From positions 1-5,134 of the forward strand of contig DAHWHT010000389.1 in the NCBI GenBank assembly GCA_027335515.1: a stretch of DNA of 5,134 nt. The letters run 5' to 3'. Under the pieces are notes generated by a model. That model did not search any database. It was given only the letters and a program-made list of their open reading frames with translations, and had not been told where the DNA came from. Position 1 is the first letter of the stretch; every line of letters begins with the position of its first letter. Position numbers and translations under genes: made by a program. Positions 1 through 5,134 of the stretch are shown here, one piece after another. The stretch comes from Clostridia bacterium (GTDB lineage: Bacteria > Bacillota_E > RBS10-35 > JAJYVN01).

Positions 1-68
1 CGCGGCCGCTCTCCCACCCTCCCGGCCCCAACCAGCCGTTCCCTCATGCGCCTACCACAACCGTTTGC

Positions 69-479
69 TCAAGACCAGTCGGGACTTGATGGACGCGCCA
101 CTAGCAACCAGCCAACCCAGGGGAAACGCCGGGTCTCGCCGACCAGCCGGCCCCCGGCGTAGCGCCGCTGACGCACCACCTCCACGTCGAGCAGGCCCCA
201 GGCGATGCAGCGACGCTCCAGGTCCTTCAGCCGGTCCGCGCCGACCTGGCCGTCGGCCTTGAGTTGGCGCTTGTTGGGGAAGGCACGCCCACGCCAGCCG
301 TTTTCGGGGTCGTGGTTGACGAAGCGGCGGAGGTAGGTCCAGTAGCCGACGCCGACAAAGCCGCCGATGTGGGGCTGGTAGAGGTCGATGAGCTCGTTGT
401 ACACCTGGACCCAGGGGGACTCCCGGCGGCGGCCCATGCGGATCAGCGGCGGATCGGACCGCTCAGCCGCTTCTCCCAC
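69..479 (-). CDS. small winged-helix (HTH) protein, DnaD/replication-initiator-like
   Basis: This is a 136-aa protein if started at the GTG at 477-479. That start is chosen because GGGAGG (complement of 488-493) lies 8 nt upstream; a TTG at 527 and an ATG at 437 have no comparable site. Residues 23-53 (WVQVYNELIDLYQPHIG, then a YWTYLRRFVNHD stretch) resemble the first helices of DnaD-N and HTH_36 type domains of phage and plasmid replication proteins. Residues 66-97 (AFPNKRQLKADG... LKDLERRCIAWGLLDVE) look like the recognition-helix part, followed by a basic wing with VVRQRRYAGGRLVGETRR. DNA binding is therefore likely; a replication or regulatory role is inference. The gene overlaps the end of the upstream gene by 17 bp, which suggests translational coupling. 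It ends in TGA at 69-71. No replication origin or partner helicase loader is visible. Confidence 0.7.
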   Translation of the reverse strand: MGEAAERSDPPLIRMGRRRESPWVQVYNELIDLYQPHIGGFVGVGYWTYLRRFVNHDPENGWRGRAFPNKRQLKADGQVGADRLKDLERRCIAWGLLDVEVVRQRRYAGGRLVGETRRFPWVGWLLVARPSSPDWS

Positions 480-978
480 GGTGCTCGCCTCCCGGCCGGA
501 AGGTGCATGGGACGACGAAGGGCGCAAAACGCTCGGGGTGCGGCGAGACGGTCATGCGGTCCCAGTTGCGCGGACCGGACTGCGCCGCATAGAGACATGC
601 GCCGTCGGCGAGGAACTCGGACGGCACGGCCACCAGGGCGCGCTCGGCCTGCCAGGGTCCGTCGAGCCGGGTCCGCCGCAGCAGGACGACGCCCTCGACG
701 CGGAACGGTGTCTCGACGGCGCGCAGCAGGCGGCCGCCACGGTGGCAGAGGACCAGCCAATAGGCGTCGGTGCGGCGGAAGTGGACCTCGGCGGTGAGGG
801 ACGTCGGGTGCGCGGTGAGCACGGGCAAGGCGTCGCGCGCGCCACGGGCGCGGAGCCAGCGGATGGCGATGCCGTCAGGCGTCGGCTGCGGACGAAGGCG
901 AGCCGCTCGGCGGCGGCCCTTGTGGGCGGCGACGGCGTAGTATGGAGGGGCGAACTCGCGGGCGAGCAGGGCGGACAC
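463..978 (-). CDS. hypothetical protein, 171 aa
   Basis: I do not recognise this protein. It starts at a GTG (976-978) with a near-ideal GGGGAGG site (complement of 987-993) 8 nt upstream, so the start is well supported. It is rich in Arg and Ala with no signal peptide or clear membrane segment. The middle (about residues 60-118) alternates short hydrophobic strands, such as YWLVLCHRGGRLL and VEGVVLLRRT, with basic and acidic residues, as in a soluble beta-rich protein. The C-terminal third is polar and contains GPRNWDRMTVSPHPERF. It is first in a two-gene minus-strand unit, and its stop lies inside the start of the winged-helix gene, so the two products are probably made together. It faces the 89-aa gene across a 147-nt spacer in which I found no convincing promoter. 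Confidence 0.65.
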   Translation of the reverse strand: MSALLAREFAPPYYAVAAHKGRRRAARLRPQPTPDGIAIRWLRARGARDALPVLTAHPTSLTAEVHFRRTDAYWLVLCHRGGRLLRAVETPFRVEGVVLLRRTRLDGPWQAERALVAVPSEFLADGACLYAAQSGPRNWDRMTVSPHPERFAPFVVPCTFRPGGEHRGRSG

Positions 979-1125
979 TGCGGAGACCTCCCCGTGTGAT
1001 CGGTTGTGACGGCGGTGCCTCTGACGGGCGCATGCAAGTACACATCCGGGCCCGGTGGCGGCTACAGGGCCGCGGCGTTGCCCGGCGAGACAGTGGGGTA
1101 GACCGCCAAATGGAGGCGCCCGGGG

Positions 1126-1395
1126 ATGATGACGGCACAGGAGAACCTCGGGGCCGAGTTCAGCCTCGAAGAGATTTACGCCCGGTTTCCGGACGAGTGG
1201 ATTGCCCTATTCGTCACCGATGACGGTGGCTACGGCCGTTCGCTGCGAGGGCGCCTGATCGCCCATGGCCGCGATCGCGGACGGATGTACGCTGCCGAGT
1301 TGGACTTCGCCCGCTCACATCCAGGAGCGCATACCGCGGTGTTCTTCGCCGGTCCCGTCACCGACGCGGATTCCGACACGGTGATCGTGTTTTGA
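1126..1395 (+). CDS. small conserved-looking hypothetical protein, 89 aa
   Basis: This is an acidic 89-aa protein. The start is ATG at 1126 (a second ATG follows at once), with GGAGG at 1112-1116 giving 9-nt spacing. The pattern EEIYARFPDEWIALFV, then a variable charged turn, then RGRLIAHGRDRGRMYAAE and a C-terminal TAVFFAGP strand recalls small single-domain proteins of the DUF5678 sort, which have a 'F/YPDEWV... G.vIAHGkd' pattern. This family link is by eye only and weak. There is no signal peptide, membrane segment or catalytic motif. It is transcribed divergently from the two minus-strand genes. It ends in TGA at 1393-1395, only 8 nt before a short perfect inverted repeat that may terminate it. 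Confidence 0.7.
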   Translation: MMTAQENLGAEFSLEEIYARFPDEWIALFVTDDGGYGRSLRGRLIAHGRDRGRMYAAELDFARSHPGAHTAVFFAGPVTDADSDTVIVF

Positions 1396-1403
1396 CTGTG
1401 CGA

Positions 1404-1418
1404 GACTCGAACCGAGTC
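1404..1418. repeat. perfect 6-bp inverted repeat, possible terminator
   Basis: GACTCG-AAC-CGAGTC forms a perfect 6-bp stem just after the stop of the 89-aa gene. CCCCCTTCGGG (1418-1428) directly after it could form a second small hairpin. There is no T-tract. It could end transcription of the 89-aa gene. On the minus strand it reads like a tRNA T-loop (GGTTCGAGTC), but the flanks do not pair as a tRNA T-stem should. Confidence 0.4.
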
Positions 1419-1437
1419 CCCCTTCGGGCGCGCAGGA

Positions 1438-1488
1438 GGGGCGTCGAGACACTCGCTTTTGCACCAGTGCGCTCATCCACTACGCCCC
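1438..1488 (-). other. tRNA-like fold, probably a decayed tRNA
   Basis: On the minus strand a perfect 7-bp stem, ACGCCCC (1482-1488) with GGGGCGT (1438-1444), encloses a D-arm-like stretch GTAGTGGATGAGCGC and an anticodon-arm-like hairpin. In that hairpin CACT/AGTG (1450-1453 with 1466-1469) pairs around a loop containing TGCAAAAG. The D-arm resembles the common GTAGCTCAGTGGAT-AGAGC form with about five bases missing. No proper T-arm lies inside the stem. The anticodon stem has a mismatch and the loop is one base too long, so no anticodon can be assigned. I read this as a tRNA remnant or an unidentified structured RNA, not a working tRNA. Confidence 0.3.
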
Positions 1489-1586
1489 CGTGCGGGCCGT
1501 GACGCATGGGGAAGAGCCGTCTGGAAGGCTGCGGAAACCCGCCCTCGGCCGCCCGCCGCACCGGTCGCTTATGAGCCCAATGCCCC

Positions 1587-1615
1587 TTGACGGCCCATCC
1601 CTCGTGCAGTAGCCT
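1587..1615 (+). promoter_or_regulatory. sigma-70-type promoter for the DUF3800 gene
   Basis: TTGACG (1587-1592) is followed after exactly 17 nt by TAGCCT (1610-1615). This matches the vegetative TTGACN-17-TANNNT pattern of Gram-positive bacteria. It lies about 95 nt upstream of the DUF3800 start and would give an RNA starting near 1622. It is the clearest promoter in the window. Confidence 0.6.
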
Positions 1616-1652
1616 AGATCACGCGGTCAGGGGGCTGCCTTCTTGCGGCTCA

Positions 1653-1690
1653 CCAGAGGGGTTTGTCCTCTACCTGGCTGCCTTTTTTTT
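1653..1690 (+). terminator. terminator-like hairpin with T8 tract in the DUF3800 leader
   Basis: CCAG (1653-1656) pairs with CTGG (1674-1677), and inside it AGGGG can pair with CCTCT (one G-T pair) around a TTTGT loop, with AC bulged. After CTGCC comes an unbroken T8 (1683-1690), the only long T-run in this GC-rich window. It lies between the promoter at 1587-1615 and the DUF3800 start at 1711, so it could act as an attenuator. The 5-nt gap between stem and T-tract makes it a less than ideal intrinsic terminator. The sequence GGCTGCCTT occurs at 1633-1641 and again at 1676-1684. Confidence 0.45.
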
Positions 1691-1710
1691 GCCCCGCTGG
1701 GGGGGTGCTG

Positions 1711-2451
1711 ATGTACTTCCTCTACCTGGACGAGTCTGGTGACCCCAAGAACCGGATGGACAAGGTGTTCGTCTTGGCTGGAGTGGCCCTGTTTGAGCGG
1801 CAGACCCATTGGGCCACCCGAGATCTGGATGCTGTAGTATCGACTAACTTCATCACGCACCCCCGTCCCAAGGAACTTCACGCCGAGGAAATTCGTTCAG
1901 CAAGAGGCTTTTGGCGGCGCGTGGCGCCTGAGCTCCGCCGCCAGGTGATGGCAGACACCTATAATGCGATCGCTACGAATCATCATTTGACGGCGTTCGG
2001 GGCAGTCGTGGATCTAGACTCGTACCCCGATCAGCCGCTGGAATTAGCCTTTGAGCAACTTTGCATAAGGTTTGACGCATTCCTCCGTCGGATCCGGAGG
2101 CAGGGTGTGCGCCAAAACGGCATCCTCATAATGGACGAGTCGCGCTACGAGCCCGACCTACAAGCGTTACTGACGCAGTTCCGAACTTCAGGCACGAGTG
2201 TTGGGCCTGTTCACACCTTTTCCGAGGTGCCCCTTTTCACGGACTCGGCATCGACTCGCCTCTTGCAGATCGCCGACTTCATAGCCTATGCCCTTTTCAG
2301 GGCGTTCGCCCGTGGCGATGAAACTTACTTGAACCAAATTCGCCACCGGTTTGACGAGACCCAGGGAACCGTGCATGGCCTAGTGCATCTTGTGAGGCGG
2401 TATGATGAGTGCCCCTGCTTCGCTTGCCAGTCGCGACGCCGCGATTCATAG
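1711..2451 (+). CDS. DUF3800 family protein
   Basis: This 246-aa protein has the hallmarks of DUF3800, a family with a predicted RNase H-like fold and unproven activity, frequent in mobile and defence-associated DNA. Visible motifs, in order, are the N-terminal strand with YLDESGD (residues 5-11), KELHAEEIR (54-62), the strand ILIMDES (138-144) and LLQIADFIAYA (184-194). The acidic residues D7, E8, E59/E60, D142 and D188 are the likely metal-binding set by analogy. The C terminus has CPCFAC (234-239), a Cys cluster seen in some members. The ATG at 1711 is chosen because the family motif starts almost at once; a G-rich run (1699-1705) serves as a weak ribosome site. An in-frame GTG at 1705 is possible. 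Many codons end in A or T, especially at 1960-2200, unlike neighbouring genes, which suggests recent transfer. It has its own promoter and leader, and no co-directional partner closely follows it. Confidence 0.9.
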   Translation: MYFLYLDESGDPKNRMDKVFVLAGVALFERQTHWATRDLDAVVSTNFITHPRPKELHAEEIRSARGFWRRVAPELRRQVMADTYNAIATNHHLTAFGAVVDLDSYPDQPLELAFEQLCIRFDAFLRRIRRQGVRQNGILIMDESRYEPDLQALLTQFRTSGTSVGPVHTFSEVPLFTDSASTRLLQIADFIAYALFRAFARGDETYLNQIRHRFDETQGTVHGLVHLVRRYDECPCFACQSRRRDS

Positions 2452-2470
2452 CCTTGACTGTTTCCGGATG

Positions 2471-2502
2471 AGTACAAACGGTGATGGCCCATCACCCGTA
2501 CT
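2471..2502. terminator. strong hairpin after the DUF3800 gene, probable bidirectional terminator
   Basis: GGTGATGG (2480-2487) and CCATCACC (2489-2496) form a perfect 8-bp stem around one C. The outer AGTAC (2471-2475) and GTACT (2498-2502) extend it across a small internal loop. It begins 20 nt after the DUF3800 stop and lies just past the 3' end of the opposite-strand DUF4276 remnant, so it fits a shared terminator between converging genes. There is no T-tract. Confidence 0.6.
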
Positions 2503-2539
2503 GTCGAGTGCTGGGGCGAGCCGAGGTACTGTCGTATAC

Positions 2540-2908
2540 CAATGGTTGATCTAACGTAGAGCGGCCTGGAGGAACCGGCAGCTGACACTGCCGCCAGGTT
2601 GTGATCACCGCCGCGCTTGGCCAGGATCCGCCCGATGATGGGTAGGACAACGCGCGCAGATGCGTGCAAGACTGACGGCAAGAATGGCCCGGGTCTCGCG
2701 TTGAACGTGCACCACCCGCGCCGCGCCAAGCGCGGCGGCGATCCCCGCTTCTTGACCTCCGCGTCGTGGTCGCCATCGCAATCGACAAGGATAAGCGCCC
2801 CCTGAAGGCTTCCAACCGCCGAGCCGGAATGACGCCACGCTGGAACGCTCCCAACGCATGCAGGCTCGCCGCCCGCCGCAGGCGAATCGTACCCCGGAAG
2901 GTGGCCAC
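2540..2908 (-). pseudogene. DUF4276-like gene remnant, frameshifted and 5'-truncated
   Basis: No single frame is a sensible protein, but reading the minus strand with frame changes gives the order of blocks expected of DUF4276, a family with a TOPRIM-like fold. They are IRLRRAASLHALGAFQRG to ARRL (about 2887-2813), then in a second frame GALILVDCDGDHDAEV (about 2801-2754), then in a third ARVVHVQRETRAILAVS (about 2721-2671). ILAKRGGDHN (second frame, about 2627-2598) and STLDQPLVYD (first frame, about 2560-2531) follow. These match the family's VDxDxD strand, its VVxAxREFEAWF strand (here decayed to RETRAI) and its T.DQP motif. The N-terminal part is missing because the plus-strand gene at 2914 begins there. 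DUF4276 genes often sit beside AAA ATPase genes; none remains here. The assignment is by eye and rests on collinear motifs. Confidence 0.55.
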
Positions 2909-2913
2909 TCCCG

Positions 2914-3669
2914 GTGCGCTTAGGCAAGAGCGAATACGAGGCCCCGGGGTCCCGGGCGCTCGCCGATGGCCGGAGGCTGTTCCTCGATGCAGTTGATCTT
3001 GTCGCCCCCGAGTGCCGCGCGGAGTTGAACTCTATCATCCCGCCCCCGCCGCCCGACGACGCCCGGAGCTTCATATCCATAAGTTTCGGCGAGATCCGAG
3101 TTGTCGGCGCAGACGGCCAGTCGCCGTCCCCTGACATTGGGTTGGTAGGCGGCCTCGTCGAGGACCGCCGGGCGTCCATCCTAAATGAGATGGGAACCGA
3201 AGCCGTTGGCCAACATATCGAACGGTGGCAACGGACATGGCACCTCGACGACGACTGGCTGGCCGACGTGGCCCTATCGACCCTCCTGGCCAGCGGTGGT
3301 CAGTGGGCACTACCACCGTACCGAGTGCACCACTGGCAGGTACAACTGACCACAACCCTGGATTCGGGCGCGGAAACGAAGGAGGAGGCCCGGCGCAGGC
3401 TCCTCGCCGAACTGGACGAGCGGTGGAATGAGAGCTCGGCACGAGCCCAAAGTGATGGTGCGATCCCGACGCCGACAATCCGTAATCCGACGCACTTCGA
3501 GTGGCTCGCCTGCTGGCAGGTGCTGGCGATGCCTTGGGAGGACATCGCCGCACGATACCTCCCCGACCGTGCTCTTACGAACACGATTCGGGATGGCTGC
3601 AAGGCGGCTGCCGGGGCCATCAGGCTGACAATGCGCCGCGGCATTCCCGGACCACGGCGGTCCCCGTAG
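2914..3669 (+). CDS. hypothetical protein, 251 aa, possible C-terminal helix-turn-helix
   Basis: I do not recognise this protein. Residues 21-41 (RLFLDAVDLVAPECRAELNSI) look like an amphipathic helix, followed by a five-proline run and a strand-rich segment (SFISISFGEIRVVGA). Residues 100-124 carry a Trp-rich pattern (HIERWQRTWHLDDDWLADVA), and PYRVHHWQVQL follows. The C-terminal part (about 195-243, FEWLACWQVLAMPWEDIAARYLP, then LTNTIRDGCKAAAGAIRLTMRRG) has the spacing of a sigma-region-4-like helix-turn-helix. DNA binding is therefore possible but unproven. The GTG start at 2914 is the first start after an in-frame stop at 2830-2832; GGAAGG at 2896-2901 is rather far (12 nt), so the first 15-20 residues may not be native. 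The gene abuts the truncated end of the DUF4276 remnant. It is followed after 122 nt by the 146-aa gene on the same strand. Confidence 0.7.
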   Translation: MRLGKSEYEAPGSRALADGRRLFLDAVDLVAPECRAELNSIIPPPPPDDARSFISISFGEIRVVGADGQSPSPDIGLVGGLVEDRRASILNEMGTEAVGQHIERWQRTWHLDDDWLADVALSTLLASGGQWALPPYRVHHWQVQLTTTLDSGAETKEEARRRLLAELDERWNESSARAQSDGAIPTPTIRNPTHFEWLACWQVLAMPWEDIAARYLPDRALTNTIRDGCKAAAGAIRLTMRRGIPGPRRSP

Positions 3670-3791
3670 CGGACCCGAGTTCCTACGAATTGGCCCTCCT
3701 GGTTTGTCCGCCTGTTCACCGCCACCGCAGGACTGCATGCTCACGGCGGATGCGGTGCTCGCCGAGAAGCGACGATAGGAAGGACGCGGTC

Positions 3792-4232
3792 ATGGTGCCC
3801 ATCTATGTGCAGCCCCGCCCGCAAGTCCCGTCTCCAGAGCAGCGGTTTCGCGCATATCTGCTGGCCAAGGCCCAACAGTGGAGCGGAACAGAACCACCTG
3901 ACGTCTGGGCAGTGGCGAAGTATGTCCGCAGCATCGGCGCCGATGGGTTGGCCGCCGAGTTTCGGCAGGACACAGCTGACGTGTGCGCCTTCGTGCAGAA
4001 TCGGGGAAACCAAGCCGTGGCCGACACCGTCATTGACGTGCTCGGCCTTCTCGATCCGGCTGTGGCTGGTGCCGCAGACATCATCACGGGCGCTCTGCGA
4101 ATCCTGTGTGGCCTGCGCCCCTCTTGGCTAGCCCGCCACGGGTGGTGGTCAATTCCCGCCGCCGGCGTGACGATCATCGGCGGCATTGTGGCCCTCGTTG
4201 AACGCGGCAAGCGCGGGCGTCCGCGACGGTAG
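3792..4232 (+). CDS. hypothetical protein, 146 aa, two C-terminal hydrophobic segments
   Basis: I do not recognise this protein. The ATG at 3792 is chosen over a longer in-frame reading from 3501 because AGGAAGGA (3777-3784) lies 7 nt upstream; the longer version would overlap the preceding gene and add low-complexity sequence. The first 85 residues are soluble and helical in character (PSPEQRFRAYLLAKAQQW, VWAVAKYVRSIGADGLAAEF). Two hydrophobic stretches follow at about 87-108 (LLDPAVAGAADIITGALRIL) and 118-136 (WWSIPAAGVTIIGGIVALV), then a basic tail ERGKRGRPRR. This suggests membrane attachment with the basic tail in the cytoplasm, or a buried hydrophobic C terminus. It is downstream of and co-directional with the 251-aa gene and is the last gene before the attachment site. 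A two-gene unit is plausible, but the 122-nt gap leaves room for a separate promoter, which I do not see. Confidence 0.7.
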   Translation: MVPIYVQPRPQVPSPEQRFRAYLLAKAQQWSGTEPPDVWAVAKYVRSIGADGLAAEFRQDTADVCAFVQNRGNQAVADTVIDVLGLLDPAVAGAADIITGALRILCGLRPSWLARHGWWSIPAAGVTIIGGIVALVERGKRGRPRR

Positions 4233-4746
4233 GGGGTTCGCCAACCGACAGGCCCTCATCTGGATCCGCGTCTCCGGTCGTGCTTGTCGATGCCGTCGTC
4301 GGAGCCAGAGATGTCGGTCTGCCATGCCTCCCGCCGGATTGTCGCCCGTAGGGTATCACTCTCAGCAGGTGTCAGGCCTGGGACGATGACGGCGTACCAT
4401 CGTGATCGACCCGGCGGTGCGCGACAACATGCGGCCCGCTATTCGTGCACGCAGGTACCAGATGACGTGGTGCCTTGAGCCCTGGTTGCCGGGGAGCGCG
4501 CGGAGGGCCTTTGTGAGGCCAACGCGTTGACCGAGAGGAGCGGGTCAGAGCTTCTCTTGCCTTGCCGCCCCATTGCTCGTTGATGAGAGCGTGTTTGAGC
4601 GAGTCACCGCGTTTCCCCATAAACCTCCCCATAGACTTTGCGTGAGCGGGCGCCTTTGCTGGGGAACTTGCGTTTGTGCGAACGACGGAATCCGCGCCAA
4701 ATGGGCATTTCGGGGGCAGCTGCGATGGCCCGAAAGGCGCGCCCAC
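4233..4746. other. 514-nt stretch without a recognisable gene
   Basis: Open frames here lack ribosome sites and known motifs on both strands, including a 124-aa minus-strand frame (4372-4746) and a 42-aa GTG frame (4402-4530). There is no integrase C terminus. The stretch looks like the non-coding end of an integrated element leading into the tRNA-derived attachment core, with a tandem repeat at 4615-4636. Confidence 0.5.
4615..4636. repeat. tandem CCCCATARAC repeat left of the att core
   Basis: CCCCATAAAC (4615-4624) and CCCCATAGAC (4627-4636) match at 9 of 10 positions with a 12-bp period. They lie about 110 nt left of the tRNA-derived core, a position typical of arm-type integrase sites. 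That role is inference. Confidence 0.4.
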
Positions 4747-4793
4747 GACTACGGATCAGTAGGTCGGGGGTTCAAATCCTCCAGGGCGCACCA
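4747..4793 (+). other. 3' half of tRNA-Arg(ACG): integration (att) site
   Basis: The sequence runs from inside the anticodon stem to the CCA end of an arginine tRNA. It comprises loop CTACGGA with anticodon ACG at 4751-4753, stem half TCAGT (4756-4760), variable AGGTC, T-stem GGGGG/CCTCC (4766-4770 with 4778-4782) around TTCAAAT, acceptor half AGGGCGC (4783-4789), discriminator A and CCA (4791-4793). The matching 5' half is absent. Upstream bases stop matching at 4746: an ACTGA stem half is expected but CACGA is present. No D-arm or GCGCCCT acceptor lies upstream. A tRNA 3' half alone is the standard scar of a tyrosine-recombinase element. The intact tRNA should sit at the other end of the element, left of this window. 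Confidence 0.8.
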
Positions 4794-4823
4794 CTTGAAA
4801 GCCAACAGCCACAAGGGATACAG

Positions 4824-4856
4824 AGAACGCCCACCGATATGTTCGGTGGGCGTTCT
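4824..4856 (+). terminator. perfect 14-bp hairpin downstream of the tRNA fragment
   Basis: Positions 4824-4837 and 4843-4856 are perfectly complementary over 14 bp around the loop TATGT. The hairpin starts 31 nt after the CCA end. It is probably the original terminator of the tRNA-Arg gene, left in the chromosome flank. There is no T-tract. Confidence 0.65.
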
Positions 4857-4857
4857 G

Positions 4858-4879
4858 GCGTTCCGTATGCGTTCTGTAT
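4858..4879. repeat. tandem GCGTTCYGTAT repeat right of the att core
   Basis: GCGTTCCGTAT (4858-4868) and GCGTTCTGTAT (4869-4879) are adjacent 11-bp units differing at one base. A partial copy, GCGTTCTG (4850-4857), overlaps the hairpin just before them. They may be protein-binding sites or a simple duplication. Confidence 0.45.
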
Positions 4880-5134
4880 GCACTAGTGGTAACGGAAACG
4901 CAGAGACTCTGCAGTGTACAAGAGTGCACAGGCGACTACGCCCGCAAGGTTGGCGGCGCCGCGCCCCTGGGCTCCAGGCCCGAACGGCGCGGACAGACCA
5001 AGCAGAGGTCCGCGAAGTGATGAGGGGGCGCCGCGACCAACCTGGGAGCGAGCAGGCTATTTGGACTTAACACGCGCACGATACGTGTCCCGGTGTCAGC
5101 GGAGCCCTGCCCTTGCCGGGGAGTGGTGGGCACG
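4880..5134. other. right flank without a supported gene
   Basis: I see no supported coding region. A minus-strand 65-aa frame (4936-5133) reaches the window edge, has no family signature and could be part of a gene continuing outside. A perfect inverted repeat GCAGAG-A-CTCTGC lies at 4900-4912. By the orientation of the tRNA fragment this should be host chromosome beyond the element. Confidence 0.4.

Noticed and set aside
264..999. Plus-strand frames of 177 and 203 codons
   Set aside because: They are opposite-strand shadows of the two minus-strand genes, which have better ribosome sites and domain-like sequence.
1078..1104. TTGCCC/TAGACC as a promoter for the 89-aa gene
   Set aside because: The spacer is only 15 nt, and the expected RNA start would fall on the ribosome site.
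2325..3179. Long minus-strand frame of 284 codons
   Set aside because: It crosses the terminator hairpin, the DUF3800 3' end and the plus-strand gene at 2914. Only its middle part carries DUF4276-like motifs, which I report as part of a frameshifted remnant.
3501..3791. N-terminal extension of the 146-aa protein
   Set aside because: The extension overlaps the preceding gene, is low-complexity and has no ribosome site. The ATG at 3792 has AGGAAGGA 7 nt upstream.
4402..4530. 42-aa GTG frame beginning VIDPAVRDNMRPAIRARR
   Set aside because: It reads protein-like but has no ribosome site and no recognised family. It could be a gene fragment, but I cannot support it.
4372..4746. 124-aa minus-strand frame next to the att site, considered as an integrase C terminus
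   Set aside because: It has no tyrosine-recombinase motif (no HxxR or catalytic Tyr context) and no ribosome site.
4747..4793. Complete tRNA-Arg gene
   Set aside because: No D-arm and no complementary 5' acceptor strand lie upstream, and the 5' half of the anticodon stem does not pair.
1..5134. CRISPR array or insertion sequence
   Set aside because: I found no regularly spaced repeats, no transposase motifs and no paired terminal inverted repeats.

Overview
This is a high-GC bacterial accessory region. Strong GGAGG-type Shine-Dalgarno sites, several GTG starts and a TTGACG/TAGCCT promoter fit a high-GC Gram-positive. I cannot separate an actinomycete from a high-GC Bacillota relative such as the Symbiobacterium/Thermaerobacter type. 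A tRNA fragment with an encoded CCA end and a DnaD/replication-initiator-like winged-helix protein lean slightly toward the latter, but this is inference.

Layout. Positions 69-978 hold two overlapping, probably co-translated minus-strand genes: an unrecognised 171-aa protein, then a small winged-helix protein. A 147-nt divergent spacer leads to a small 89-aa plus-strand protein (1126-1395). Positions 1396-1500 carry no gene but contain inverted repeats and a minus-strand tRNA-like fold that looks decayed. A promoter (1587-1615) and a leader with an intrinsic-terminator-like hairpin plus T8 tract (1653-1690) precede a DUF3800 gene (1711-2451), whose codon use is visibly less GC-rich than its neighbours. 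A strong hairpin follows it. Next, on the opposite strand, is a frameshifted, 5'-truncated DUF4276-like pseudogene (about 2540-2908). Two uncharacterised plus-strand genes follow: a 251-aa protein with a possible C-terminal helix-turn-helix, and a 146-aa protein with two hydrophobic segments near its C terminus. Positions 4233-4746 look non-coding.

At 4747-4793 lies the 3' half of a tRNA-Arg(ACG), from the anticodon stem to CCA, without its 5' half. This is the usual footprint of site-specific integration into a tRNA gene. Its orientation implies that the element lies to the left and the flanking chromosome to the right. Short direct repeats flank the core on both sides, and a perfect 14-bp hairpin lies just downstream.

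My overall reading is the right end of an integrated element. It carries a DUF3800 gene, the wreck of a DUF4276 gene (a family often paired with AAA ATPases in defence-type loci) and two orphan genes. No complete integrase, transfer gene or CRISPR array is visible. The idea that the orphan pair and the DUF3800 gene are defence cargo is inference only.
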